A stretch of DNA of 64,000 nt from Gastrolobium villosum (Eukaryota; Streptophyta; Magnoliopsida; Fabales; Fabaceae), in NCBI GenBank assembly GCA_032173675.1, contig JAVKPL010007117.1, positions 62,001 to 126,000 of the forward strand, written 5' to 3'. This document shows positions 34,798 through 45,312 of the stretch, one piece after another. The notes under the pieces were generated by a model. It was not told the DNA's origin. It made no database searches and worked only from the letters and a program-made list of their open reading frames with translations. The position numbers and the translations under genes were made by a program. Position 1 is the first letter of the stretch, and every line of letters starts with the position of its first letter.

Positions 34798-37238
34798 ATG
34801 GCTTCCAAGCTATGTAATTTTCTCCCAACAATGGTTCTAATTCTCCTCCTACCCTTATTTGCCTCAATAGCTTTCTCAGATAGTACTCTTCCCACCACTC
34901 CTGTGTCTCCTGGAACAGTATGCAAATCCACTCCAGACCCATCCTATTGCAAATCTATTCTCCCTCACCAAAATGAAAACGTCTACGATTATGGTCGATT
35001 CTCTGTCAAAAAGTCCTTATCACAAGCCCGTAAATTCATGACCTTAGTTGATAAATATCTCAACGGTCGTTCTACTCTTTCCGCCACCGCCGTCCGTGCA
35101 CTCCAAGATTGCCGAACTCTTGCGGAGCTGAACTTTGATTTCCTTTCGAGTTCTTTCCAAACAGTGAACAAGACAACTAGGTTTCTACCTAATTTGCAAG
35201 CTGATGATACACAAACATTGCTCAGTGCCATTTTAACCAACCAACAAACCTGCTTGGATGGTCTCAAGGACACTGCTTCAGCTGGGACCCTTAGAAATGG
35301 ACTCTCTGTTCCACTTTCTGATGACAACAAGCTCTACAGTGTTTCTCTTGCTTTGTTTACAAAAGGGTGGGTTCCCAGAAACAAAAACAAAGGTAATGCA
35401 TTGCACCCAACCAAGAAACAACTTGGATTTCGAAATGGGCGTTTGCCCCTTAAGATGTCAACCAGAACCCGCGCCATCTACGAGTCGGTGAGTAGTAGGA
35501 AGCTCCTTCAGACCAATCTGGATGACCAGGTTGTCGTGAGAGACATTGTGACAGTGAGCAAAGATGGAAGTGGAAACTTCAGCACAATTAACGACGCCAT
35601 TGCCGCTGCTCCAAACAAATCTGTCTCCACGGACGGGTACTTCATGATCTATGTCACCGCCGGTGTTTACGACGAAAATGTGTCCATTGATAAGAAAAAG
35701 ACGTATTTGATGATGATAGGAGATGGTATCAACAAGACAATTATCACAGGCAATCGTAGCGTCATCGATGGGTGGACCACCTTCAGCTCCGCAACCTTTG
35801 GTAATAATAAATCTTTCATTACTTATTCTAATTAATATTTTTTTTTCTTTTAATTTAACATTGTTCCAAATTTCTACCACACACATTTCATGTGTAGGAG
35901 TAAAAAAAAAACTCTGGCACGCAAAACGAATCTCTATAACATAACACAATCACTTTTCCTACTTTTCCTACAACATAACTCTTATAAAACTCATATTTTA
36001 ATTACCATAACTAAATCATCCCTTTATTTAAAATTTCTTTGCCAATTAATGGAAAAGTACTCTCATATTAAATATGGGATTAGTCCGGAGATAATTTTAT
36101 CTCCTATATCACATGGCTCCACGCTTTTTTCATTATAAGAAACATCAATCGCATTAAAAGTAGAGGTAAGATATTCATACTATTATTTATTTATTTTTTA
36201 CTACCAATCCACCGCCACTTTAATTACGGTTGGATCAAACTTTTCAACAACTATTTTCTCTCTCTTCAGTTCACTTTTTGTTAAAAAAAATTGATCTCGC
36301 AGTGATACAAGTAGTAGTAATTTGATAGTAAAAAAAAAAAAATGACAGTATAAGTATCCTACCTCTTAAAATTATACCAGTTTAATTTTGCACAGGGACG
36401 ATAACTTACACAAAAATAAATAAATAAAAATTCATCATGTAAGATTTTATTAGGGATCGGACCCATTTTTATATTTAATAAAAAAAATTAAAAAATGACC
36501 CATTTACCAAGAACATTATCTGATTACTATATCTTCAATGTTGCAGCTGTGGTTGGGCAAGGATTCGTGGGAGTAAATATAACATTCCGTAACACCGCCG
36601 GGGCTGAGAAGCATCAAGCAGTAGCACTTCGAAATGGAGCAGATTTGTCCACGTTTTACAGTTGCAGCTTCGAGGGGTACCAAGACACATTATACGCACA
36701 TTCCCTAAGACAATTCTATAGGGAATGCGACATCTACGGTACCGTAGATTTCATATTCGGAAACGCCAAGGTTGTCTTCCAAAATTGCAACCTGTATCCT
36801 CGTCTTCCCATGAGTGGGCAATTCAACGCCATCACCGCACAAGGTCGAACAGACCCGAACCAAGACACAGGTATTTCAATCCATCACTGTACCATTACAG
36901 CCGCCGATGATTTGGCTGCAAGTAATGGTTCGGCTGCAACATTTCTTGGAAGGCCATGGAAAGAGTATTCTAGGACGGTTTATATGCAAACCACTATGGA
37001 CAATGTGGTTGATCCTGCTGGGTGGCGTGCATGGGATGGTGATTTTGCATTGAGCACATTGTATTACGCTGAGTTCAACAACACTGGATCTGGATCCAGC
37101 ACCGCCAGTAGAGTGACGTGGCCAGGTTACCATGTGATTAATGCCACGGATGCTGCTAACTTTACGGTGTCCAACTTCTTGCTTGGAGATGATTGGTTGC
37201 CCCAGACAGGAGTTACTTACACCAACACCTTAATTTAG
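34798..37238 (+). CDS. Pectin methylesterase with inhibitor-like pro-region, 564 aa
   Basis: Wall enzyme demethylating pectin. Exons 34798-35800 and 36547-37238 (GT-AG) give 1695 bp. The start is the ATG that opens a clear signal peptide (MASKLCNFLPTMVLILLLPL). The PMEI-like pro-region covers about 38-190 with four expected cysteines, RKLL at 234-237 is the processing motif, and the catalytic domain starts near 250. Gln358, Gln380, Asp381, Asp402, Arg470 and Trp472 form the complete active site (QAVAL, QDTLY, DFIFGNA, LGRPW). The splice site lies at SATF|A, the same place as the second intron of the gene at 20775-25367, so the two share ancestry. They are clearly different in sequence, not a recent tandem copy. 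The 746-bp intron holds two MITEs. Confidence 0.97.
35885..36000 (+). mobile_element. MITE family 1 partial copy in pectin methylesterase intron
   Basis: Has the CTCTGGCACGCAAAACGAAT core and a duplicated CTTTTCCTA near its end; the other end is degraded. Confidence 0.75.
36166..36367. mobile_element. MITE family 2, degenerate copy in the same intron
   Basis: Starts AGAGGTAAGATATTCATACT and ends AGTATAAGTATCCTACCTCT, with inverted arms and a diverged centre. Confidence 0.65.
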
Positions 37239-37674
37239 TGTCTACACAAATTTGATACATTCACTTTGTTCTTTCCCTTTTGTTATTTTTTTTTTTTTCT
37301 CTTTCATATTATAAGCTGGCGAGTGGCGATCGCTTGTACTACTAACAGATCTACTAGTACCCGACCCCAGGCAAATGTTGAATGCACATTGTTTCATTTA
37401 ATTAAAATGATTCAGTTACGAAGCAAATATATATTACATAATTTTATTCCCATTTTACATTTATTTAATTTAATTAGCTTATTCCACTTTAATTAATCAA
37501 CCACTGATTTTGACCTCTTCGAACCTTATGAATGAAGTTGCTTTTCATGCTGGCAAAAGGTGAGGATACCTTTCTTTCCTTGCCGCGTCGATCTGTGATT
37601 TCTTTTTGACTAACAGGCAACTTTGATTTCTTTTGTCATATTCTCCGATGTTACAATTGAGAAATATATAGAGG
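37239..37674. other. 3' flank of the plus-strand pectin methylesterase
   Basis: Pyrimidine-rich 3' UTR-like DNA; nothing else was recognised. Confidence 0.5.
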
Positions 37675-37834
37675 TAGATCAAAAAATTCCAATTTGACAC
37701 CTCGTATGAGAACCGTTAGATCAAAAAATATCAACTGATTTGTAAGCATGTGACACCGTTGATATTTTATGATCTAACGGCTCTCAGATGAGGTGTCAAA
37801 TTTGAATTTTGACACCGGAGTCAAAGGATCCTAC

Positions 37835-37872
<38 letters not shown>

Positions 37873-38497
37873 TGTGACAAGATCATTTTACAATAGTCTT
37901 GTCCATTGATCTCACTTATATCTAAGGACTCTAATTTTTTAGTAATATGAGCCATTGGATACAAGTTGATCAATGACCTTCTGACTCTTACACCAGTGTA
38001 AGAATATCCTGCCCCTATATATATATATATGTGTGTGTGTGGGCTCATCGTTTCTCAAGCTGCCGGAGATAATTTTATTTCCGGCTACTGAATCATAACC
38101 GTATAAATATGGATCAATGGTGATAAAAGAAGAGAGAAAAAAAAGGTAATCATAACCATTCAGAGGTGAATCAATTTATATAAGGAAATAAATAAACAAA
38201 AGAACGAGTTTTGGGGTGGCCGGAGATAAATTTATCTCAAATTGCTGGAGAAATATTTTTCCCATATATACATATATGTGTGTGTGTGGAGGGTTCTTTT
38301 GACTCTAGAGTAAGATTCTTAAGTCTTACTCATCATCTTAACCATTGATGAACGGAAATCAACGATTGTCATTTGTAATGTAATTAATAATTAATTAATA
38401 TGACTTCCTAAACTATAACCGTTGGATGGACAGAAATGAAGGGCTAAGATAAGGAGTAAGAGTTATAAATCTTACTCTGAAATCAAATGATCTCTCT

Positions 38498-38552
<55 letters not shown>

Positions 38553-38725
38553 GAGACATGATCCTTTAATATTGATGTCAAAGGAAAAGTTTGACACCTC
38601 ATCTCAGGGCCGTTAGACAAAAGGGAGATCAACGATGTCACATGCTTATAAATCAGAGTTTATATTATCAAGACAAGATAAACGATTCGTAAATAAGGTG
38701 TCAAACTTTTCTTTTGATGTAACAT
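37675..38725. repeat. Cluster of foldback elements in TA microsatellites
   Basis: Successive inverted-repeat units are separated by TA or TG runs. They are: 37680-37836 (TTTGACACCTCGTATGAGA and its inverse), TA run 37838-37870, 37872-38016, 38041-38250 (CCGGAGATAATTTTATTTCC and inverse), 38287-38498 (GACTCTAGAGTAAGATTC and inverse), TA run 38501-38538, and 38555-38722 (GTCAAAGGAAAAGTTTGACA and inverse). The unit at 38287 has a relative at 50697-50905, and the first and last units share the GACACCTC words. No coding sequence was seen. Confidence 0.8.
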
Positions 38726-39240
38726 ATGTAAAAAAAATTTGTTGGCAAAAATTTATAAATTTTATTGTAATTATTTATATATATTTTTTAAAATATAACA
38801 AAATCATATATTTTTTTTAAATAGTTTAAATTAAAGAAGATAAAAAATAAGGACAAGAAAGCGAGCAAAGAAACTTTTGAATGCTATGAGAGGAAGCCAT
38901 TCCTCAAATATTCACCATTGACGTATCTGAGTTTCACTAATTGTGCGTGAATTTCACAATTGGACCCACGTACATGTAACACTGAGTACATAAAAGAATT
39001 TCTAGGTGAGTGACCCTCGTTTCTATGGATAGCGTAAGTTCTCTCGTTTGTTTTGGTTTATATTTTTTACGAGCCCTCCTTTCCATGTAACAAAATACAC
39101 AGAAAAAAAAAAAAAAAACTCAAGACAGCCCTTTTAATACTGTTAAATTACGCACTGATGATTCACGTAAAATAGACAAGGATAAGAATTAAGAAAGCAC
39201 TTATACCAAAGGGGCAAAGACCAATTAATAGGTTAATATT
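38726..39240. other. Spacer and 3' flank of the inhibitor gene
   Basis: AT-rich with an A-run at 39103-39118; no gene was seen. Confidence 0.5.
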
Positions 39241-39780
39241 TTAATTTTGATTTGGCAAGGCCAAGCTGAGGGCGACGGCAATATTGCACAATTTGCGGAA
39301 GGTAGCACTCTTAACAGAGAGAACATCGTCTTTTCCAGGGATGGAATCATCACAGGTTTGGATAGCAGCCAAAGCAGCCTTTAGCCATAACTGAGCATCA
39401 ACGTCAGCATCAACCAACAAGGCAGCAATAGTGTCCTCAAGTTGGCTTTCAGCATCCAAAATGGTTTCTTTGCAATCAGCCAAACCCTGTTGAATGTCTG
39501 GGTCCAATTCATCATTATCAATCATCATCTTCACGTCATTGAGAATGCTTGAGGCGTTATTGGCAGCAACCCTCAAAGCTATAATTGCCAAGTCTTTTAG
39601 GTTTGCATTTGAGCTTAATGAGTCGGAGAAAAGGACTTCGTTACACAGATCCTCGGTTGATGATCTACTACATACCTTGTTGATTAGGTCCTTGCCCTTG
39701 CTTTCTTCTGCAGCTGTCTGGTGTGCCATTACAACGACACAGATAACCAAGACCGAGAGGATTTTTGCAACACGTTCCAT
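39241..39780 (-). CDS. Pectin methylesterase/invertase inhibitor-type protein, 179 aa
   Basis: Small secreted four-helix-bundle protein of the PMEI/C-VIF family, expected to inhibit pectin methylesterase or acid invertase in the wall; sequence alone does not say which. Single exon. The signal peptide is MERVAKILSVLVICVVVMAH, ending near TAAEE. Mature cysteines at 37 and 46 and at 103 and 143 match the two conserved disulfides, with one extra at 165. The leader frame is open further up to an ATG at 39915, but starting at 39780 gives a proper signal peptide. It is close to two pectin methylesterase genes. Confidence 0.9.
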   Translation of the reverse strand: MERVAKILSVLVICVVVMAHQTAAEESKGKDLINKVCSRSSTEDLCNEVLFSDSLSSNANLKDLAIIALRVAANNASSILNDVKMMIDNDELDPDIQQGLADCKETILDAESQLEDTIAALLVDADVDAQLWLKAALAAIQTCDDSIPGKDDVLSVKSATFRKLCNIAVALSLALPNQN

Positions 39781-39892
39781 TTTTTTTTCTTTTTTTCTTT
39801 TTTCTTTCTGGAACTGATGTTTGTTTTCTTCTCGGAGTTGGTTCTCTGAATTGTTGTCCCCTGCCACGGGAAACTCTGGAGGAAGGTTAAGT

Positions 39893-39903
39893 GGTTTATA
39901 GTC
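39893..39903 (-). promoter_or_regulatory. Possible TATA box of the inhibitor gene
   Basis: CTATAAACC on the minus strand, about 115 bp upstream of the chosen start. This also argues against translation from the ATG at 39915. Confidence 0.4.
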
Positions 39904-40249
39904 GGAGGCATGCACTTGGCATCCACTGAATTCATTTTGCTAAATTGAGAATTTGTTATTCATCACCTAATATAGTGGTTGTTCGATCATGTTTTACCAA
40001 AAAATGAACCCTCAATCGCATTCTGCGCTTCACGCATTGAACTTCTTTTGACCCTTAATTGTTTTTTCTATTTTTGGTTTGAATTTCTTGAATTGTACTT
40101 AGGTTCACATTCTTACGGGGCATAATTGAAGCCATTTCTTAGTTAAATGAACTTCATTTGAAAGGAAAACAAAATAAAATAGTTATAAGATTTATTTAGA
40201 CGAAGCTCCATCTTATCAACGTCTGAGTCTATGACACGTACGCCCTCAA

Positions 40250-40401
40250 TTTAAATAGTTTAACATGACCAGAAAAACTTTCCTACAATCACAACATTTT
40301 GTGGGACCCGCAGCAAAAAAAAAAACTCTGACACGCAAGACGAATCTCTATAACATTACATATTCATTTTTCCTACAACATAATTCTTATAAAACCCTAT
40401 A
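40250..40401 (+). mobile_element. MITE family 1 copy
   Basis: Contains TTTAACATGACCAGAAAAAC and the core ACGCAAGACGAATCTCTATA, and ends CTTATAAAACCCTA. It lies upstream of the inhibitor gene. Confidence 0.8.
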
Positions 40402-40949
40402 AAAATTTACCCAATCCAAAATAAGTACTAACATTTACATTTCCACAGCTTCTGCTATCATGTTTACATTGTTGTAGCAATCAAAGCCCATGATTCATGT
40501 ATGCTCGGCCCATTCACTATTTTGAGAATATGAAATTTACTAGATTGGTCAAATGACTCAAATTGGATCCAACTTTCTTCTCGACAATAATAGTCTTAAC
40601 TGGGTGTCCATTTCATCTGTTTAAGTTGACGAAGTCAAATGTAGTCATCGCAACCGCACCACCTTAGTAGACCATCCTATTTGATTATAGACAAATCAAC
40701 ATGACGATAGAAAAAGGAAAAAGCATTAAAATAGATAGAAAATGAGAAAAAATAATCGTTAATTATCTGTGAACAATTAAGATTGTCTCTTATAACGTGA
40801 TAATGTTAAATGAAACATTGAGAGAATTTATTCAGTCCTGAGGGTTTATTTGCTTTACTCGTTTCTTATTTTTATTTCAATAAGAAAACAAAAATGAATT
40901 GAAAATATGTTTGTTTGAGTTTTAGAAAATATTTCCTGTAATAGACTTA

Positions 40950-41480
40950 GGGTGCGTTTGTTACGCGGATCTTTTTTGATTATTTGGAAAAGCAAATTTA
41001 AAAAAGTTGTATGTCACATTTGGTACCAAAAAAAGGGGAAGTTTCTAGGATAAAAATATGGGTTTATGTTTATTATGTTGTAGGAAAAGTGATTGTGTAA
41101 TGTTATAGAGATTCGTTTTGCGTGCCATATTTTTTTCTTTTTTTGTTTTAAAATGTGTGGGTCCCACAAAATATTATGTGTGTAGAAAAATTTGTTGCGT
41201 TATGTTAAAGGAGGAAATGAAAACGCTAAAAATATTTCCCATTTTTTGGTTTTGTTTGCAAAGTTACTTATGGCAACATCAACTTTTTGTCCATCAAATA
41301 TGTGGAATACTTTTTAGTCCGGGGATGTGAAAAAGAAACAACGAATGAGATTACCAAAATAACCTTGTCTGATTGTACGATGTGTGAAGCTATGTAGTTG
41401 TGGTGAAGTGACCTGGTGGGATTATTTTCGTAAAGAAACCTCGTTTTCCCACTAATATTTAACAATTAATCAAACACACG
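40950..41480. mobile_element. Tourist-like element with TTA target duplication
   Basis: Begins GGGTGCGTTTGTTACGCGG and ends ATTAATCAAACACACG, bounded by TTA at 40947-40949 and 41481-41483 as in PIF/Harbinger-derived MITEs. A family 1 MITE is nested inside at 41060-41230. Confidence 0.65.
41060..41230 (-). mobile_element. MITE family 1 copy nested in another element
   Basis: Reverse-oriented copy: GTAGGAAAAGTGATTGTGTA, then the ATAGAGATTCGTTTTGCGTG core, then GTGGGTCCCACAAAATATTA. Confidence 0.85.
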
Positions 41481-41483
41481 TTA

Positions 41484-42100
41484 ATAAAATTAAAATTCTC
41501 GGAAAATTTTGGTCATGCCAAATATTTTTTACTAATATTTTAGTACAAATATATTTTTCATTATATTCTGATAATAATAATTTTCCACATACAAAATATA
41601 TTTAATCATATTTTTGTAAGTAATTAAGGAGGGGCTCAGCCCAAAAACAAAAAAATAACTATCGCCAAGGCTATGAGCCTATGAGAGTCTAAAGCTAACG
41701 TTGAATTTCAAAAATAGGCCCAACTTTTCAAACAATGAAAAGGATATTTTCAATGTTTTCTTCAAAAACTTTTTGAAAAAAATGATGAAAGGATTTTATA
41801 TTTCTCATGTTAAATTGAGAATTAAAATATCATGTTATAGAGATAAAAGTATGTAAACCCATGTGTTAGAAAAAATTAGATGTAGGATTCATGTCAACAT
41901 GAAAATCAGAGGAGGTGTAGAAAAATTTGAATTATCACGTTAAAATAAGAAATATAAAACCAAGATGAAAACAATAAATAACATAGTGGCATATTTGTAA
42001 ATATGTTACAAATTAGTTGAGAGTTGAGACTCCCTTCTCTTCTCCGCGAGCGTCTACTTTCTCTACTCACCAACGCTATCTCGCTCTACGATCTTCTCGC
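41484..42100. other. Spacer and ATL 3' flank
   Basis: AT-rich; no gene was recognised. Confidence 0.5.
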
Positions 42101-42718
42101 CTATACACTGCAAAACCTTTTCAATGGCCATTTGAACGCGTGATCTCCCGCTACAGGATCCGACCCTCTTTCCTCCTCGGGCATCTCAACAATTATACCT
42201 AATGGCTTTCTCGGACACCCAATTGGAGCAGGAAAAGACGAGCAACCCTCACCCGCTTCTGAAACCGAAACAGAGCACGGTTCAACATCAACAACGGCCA
42301 CAGTATCCGGTTCGACCGGAGCTCGGCAGAGAGGACAGTTGGAGTGAGAGCCGAACCATGTGTCAATGCAATGAGAGTGGAAAGCGTGGTTACAGTTTGG
42401 AAGCACACGGCCTTTATCGCAGTCAGCGAATTCCGACAAGCAGACGGCGCAGTCGTGAAGAGGGCGGTGGGTGGCGGAGGAGTAAGTGAAGGTGGGAAGA
42501 GATTTCAGAACAGAAGGGTCGAGGCTTTCTTCATTTAAAGTGGTGGTGGAAGGGGAATTAATGGTGAGTGGTTGAGAGAAAAGATGGTGGCGGCGACAGA
42601 GGTGGACGTAGGTGTGAAAGAAAATGATGATGAGTATGATAATGAAGAGAAGGATGGCAGTGCCCACCATGACCTTGCCATTGTGGACATACTTTGCTTC
42701 GATGTCAGGTTCCAACAT
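42101..42718 (-). CDS. ATL-type RING-H2 E3 ubiquitin ligase, 205 aa, intronless
   Basis: Membrane-anchored ubiquitin ligase of the Arabidopsis Toxicos en Levadura family. There is a single transmembrane helix at about 17-38. A basic stretch follows (CRRHH), then a GLD-like motif (SLDPSVLKSLPTFTY, 65-79). The RING-H2 domain has ligands Cys90, Cys93, Cys109, His111, His114, Cys117, Cys128 and Cys131; the spacing C-x2-C-x15-C-x-H-x2-H-x2-C-x10-C-x2-C is exactly the family's. The acidic C-terminal tail has no known domain. Lack of introns is normal for ATLs. The substrate cannot be inferred. Confidence 0.95.
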   Translation of the reverse strand: MLEPDIEAKYVHNGKVMVGTAILLFIIILIIIFFHTYVHLCRRHHLFSQPLTINSPSTTTLNEESLDPSVLKSLPTFTYSSATHRPLHDCAVCLSEFADCDKGRVLPNCNHAFHSHCIDTWFGSHSNCPLCRAPVEPDTVAVVDVEPCSVSVSEAGEGCSSFPAPIGCPRKPLGIIVEMPEEERGSDPVAGDHAFKWPLKRFCSV

Positions 42719-42790
42719 CGTGACAGAGAATTGAGTTTAAAATGGTAATGGAGGCCAAGTTTCACTTGATTGGATCGATCTTATGCTTGC

Positions 42791-42798
42791 TTATATAA
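42791..42798 (-). promoter_or_regulatory. Probable TATA box of the ATL gene
   Basis: TATATAAG on the minus strand, about 75 bp upstream of the start codon. Confidence 0.55.
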
Positions 42799-42936
42799 TA
42801 ATAATAATAATTTAGGAAAATTGTTTATACTTTTAAATCATACAACTTATATTCTTTTACTCTCATACATAATTGGAACCCACATCTTTAATTTTTTTGT
42901 GAACTCTCGAATACTTTTATCTATCTCTTTCTTTGA

Positions 42937-43070
42937 AGAGGAGGAATATTTTTACTACCAAAATTTTCTACTACCAACTCACTACTTGTCTAATCACCAT
43001 TGGATCAACATTTTCTCTTTTTTTCAAAAACTTTTTAGCATTCTTTCTTTGATTCAATATCCTCCCTTTT
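42937..43070. mobile_element. MITE family 2 truncated copy
   Basis: Starts AGGAGGAATATTTTTACTAC with the first arm intact, and ends abruptly after GATTCAATATCCTCC. Confidence 0.7.
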
Positions 43071-45049
43071 CTTAAAATGATATAATTTTACATCTTTTAA
43101 AATGATACACGTTTTTTACTAATAATAATAGGAAAAAGAATTCTTATGTTATAGGAGAGCTTTTTTTTCATGTTAATGAAAGTTCATTTTACGTGTAATA
43201 AATTTTTTTATTTTTTTATTTTTTATGTGTAAGTTCGATCATGAATTTAAGTACGTAGGATAGTTCCTCCTCTCCGAGAAAAGGATTGCCCGATAATAAT
43301 ATATGGAACCACTGGACTTGTGATTACTTTTTAACTTTGATATATTCTTGACAGCATGCATCTTTCCGTTTTTATCTGAAATTGGCAATGTTTATCTGGC
43401 ACACATTTCCATATGATTTTGTTAATTTCTCGTCACTGTTGATGGTGACTTGGTGTTGGTGGTACCCATATATCTTTTCATTTTTCCACGTGACCTTGCA
43501 GTAATTCGTCAATTCTTCCTTTTGGCTTCCAGGGAAAGAGAAATTGAAAGAGACATGGTCGCGAGTTAGGATTCTCACGATGCGTCTCCAAACAAATGTA
43601 CCATTTTTAAATAAAATACGATTCTTTGTAAGTTGAATTATGACCTGTGACTTAGCGTTAGAGATTAAAGATTAGGATATTTTATTTTAAATTTTGTGGT
43701 CTCGTGAAAAACAAAATCCTTAATCGTATTTTAGATTAAAAAAATAATATAAACAGATTTTAGTACAAATTTCATGCATATTTTGAATACTTGAAATTAT
43801 TTTACACAAATATAATACTGATTATTTGATTTATTTCTCTGTTTTTTGTTTAGAATATTAATTATTTCTTAACTGGTGATCTTGACATGCATTAGCAACT
43901 GTTATGAAAAAGTAAAACAGTTCACCAAAAAAATGAAAAAGAAAAAAGTATAGTTTCAAGGGATTTGATTTTCTCATTGCATAAGAATTCAATTCTCATT
44001 TTGTGATTTAATTAGTGGTGAGTCCCACATTTATTAAAAAAAGAAAAATAAAAGAAAAACTTTGCACGCAAATCGCAGAGTCACACCATGAAAATTGAAT
44101 TATCATGTAACATGAGAAAATGTTTTTCCATTAATAATAAGTAATGTTTGGTAAATCAAGCACATGGTAGGGATTTCATTTATTGAATGTACACGTTCCT
44201 ACAGCTTCCCTCCTGGTTCCTACTGGCAGCAACAACATTTTACTGATGATTTTCGTGGAGTTTGCTTTCCTCCAGTTGAGCTTTTGGGCCCTTCTCTGCA
44301 ATAAAAAACAAAGAAACAAGTCAAATCAAAGTAGTCACTTGAGAGTTGAGACTCAGCTCAGCTTCGGTGGATCATAATCGTCAAATATTTTTATTTCAGA
44401 ATATCAAACTTAAATTTTTTAATTTAAATTTACTATAATCATCCATTTCTAGATAATCTTAAAATCATTCAAGATGTTTTTGCGGCCAACTGGACGTACT
44501 AATTTGCATCCTATATATATGGCTAATTCATTCGATATAAAGCATTCGCTATCTCTTTGAGTTGCTTTCATTTACTTACTTTTAATTTGAAAAAGTTGTA
44601 CGCTGCGAAGATAAGGAACCAATTTTGTTGTCACTAACGAGTTGATTGATTAGATGGCATCTCATCTTATTAGGGAAAAAGAATCTACAAAATTACAGGG
44701 AGTGTGATTATTTGGCTGATTTGCCACTAATCAACTCAAAAGAGAGTACCACTTGTAGCTTTAATCTAAAAAGGAACCTATTGAAAGAAAAAAAATGAAA
44801 AAAAAAACCTTTTTTGTTGCCCTATCTCTCCGCTGATTTTGTTTGGTTGGCTCTTATCGAGCAAACCAATATACATGCCATAGGGTTGCAGTTAGTTGCA
44901 GCCCGTGAAATCAAAAAATTGAAAAGCAAATCAAGGATTGGGAAAAGAATATAAAAAGGCAGCAGAAGGATAACAAGCCAGGAAAATGACCAAAACATTA
45001 CTGTTCATCAAATTTTTTATTCAAATCTCAAGCAAATAATGTTATTTCC
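43071..45049. other. Spacer, no gene seen
   Basis: 43960-44130 is a foldback-like segment (CATTGCATAAGAATTCAATT, with ATTGAATTATCATGTAAC at its end). No supported ORF. Confidence 0.45.
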
Positions 45050-45312
45050 CTGTATGTCATGTGGATAAGTTTATTGGATACAGTAACGAACTCAGTTTAC
45101 TGATTTGTCACATTGTGGACACTAAGTTCGCTACATAGCGAACTTGATTGCAAAAGACAAAGCAAAATGTCACTCAGTTGGATTATATATTGCAATCAAG
45201 TTCGCTATTCCAGGTAGCGAACTTAATGTCCACAAAAAACATGATACATCAGCAAACTAAGTTCGGTACAGTGCCCAACTTATCCGGATGACATGTTGTG
45301 AAATAATCGGAG
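45050..45312. repeat. Imperfect 110-bp inverted repeat with GTAGCGAACTT motifs
   Basis: The left arm (45050-45155) contains GTGGATAAG, AACTCAGTTTACTGAT, GTGGACACTAAGTTCGCTAC and AGCGAACTTGATTGC. The right arm (45200-45312) carries the inverse of each in order. A 16-bp local palindrome (AAGTTCGCTACATAGCGAACTT core) lies within the left arm. Confidence 0.75.

Noticed and set aside
37838..38538. CRISPR-like regular spacing of repeats
   Set aside because: The repeats are TA runs and foldback transposons of differing sequence, not direct repeats with spacers; the DNA is plant nuclear.
39494..39817. 107-codon plus-strand frame opposite the inhibitor gene
   Set aside because: Antisense shadow of a well-supported PMEI-family gene.
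39781..39915. N-terminal extension of the inhibitor gene to an upstream in-frame ATG
   Set aside because: It would bury the signal peptide at MERVAKILSV behind 45 charged residues, and the likely TATA box lies within it.
42202..42538. Plus-strand frames overlapping the ATL gene
   Set aside because: Antisense shadows; the minus strand has a perfect RING-H2 and transmembrane architecture.
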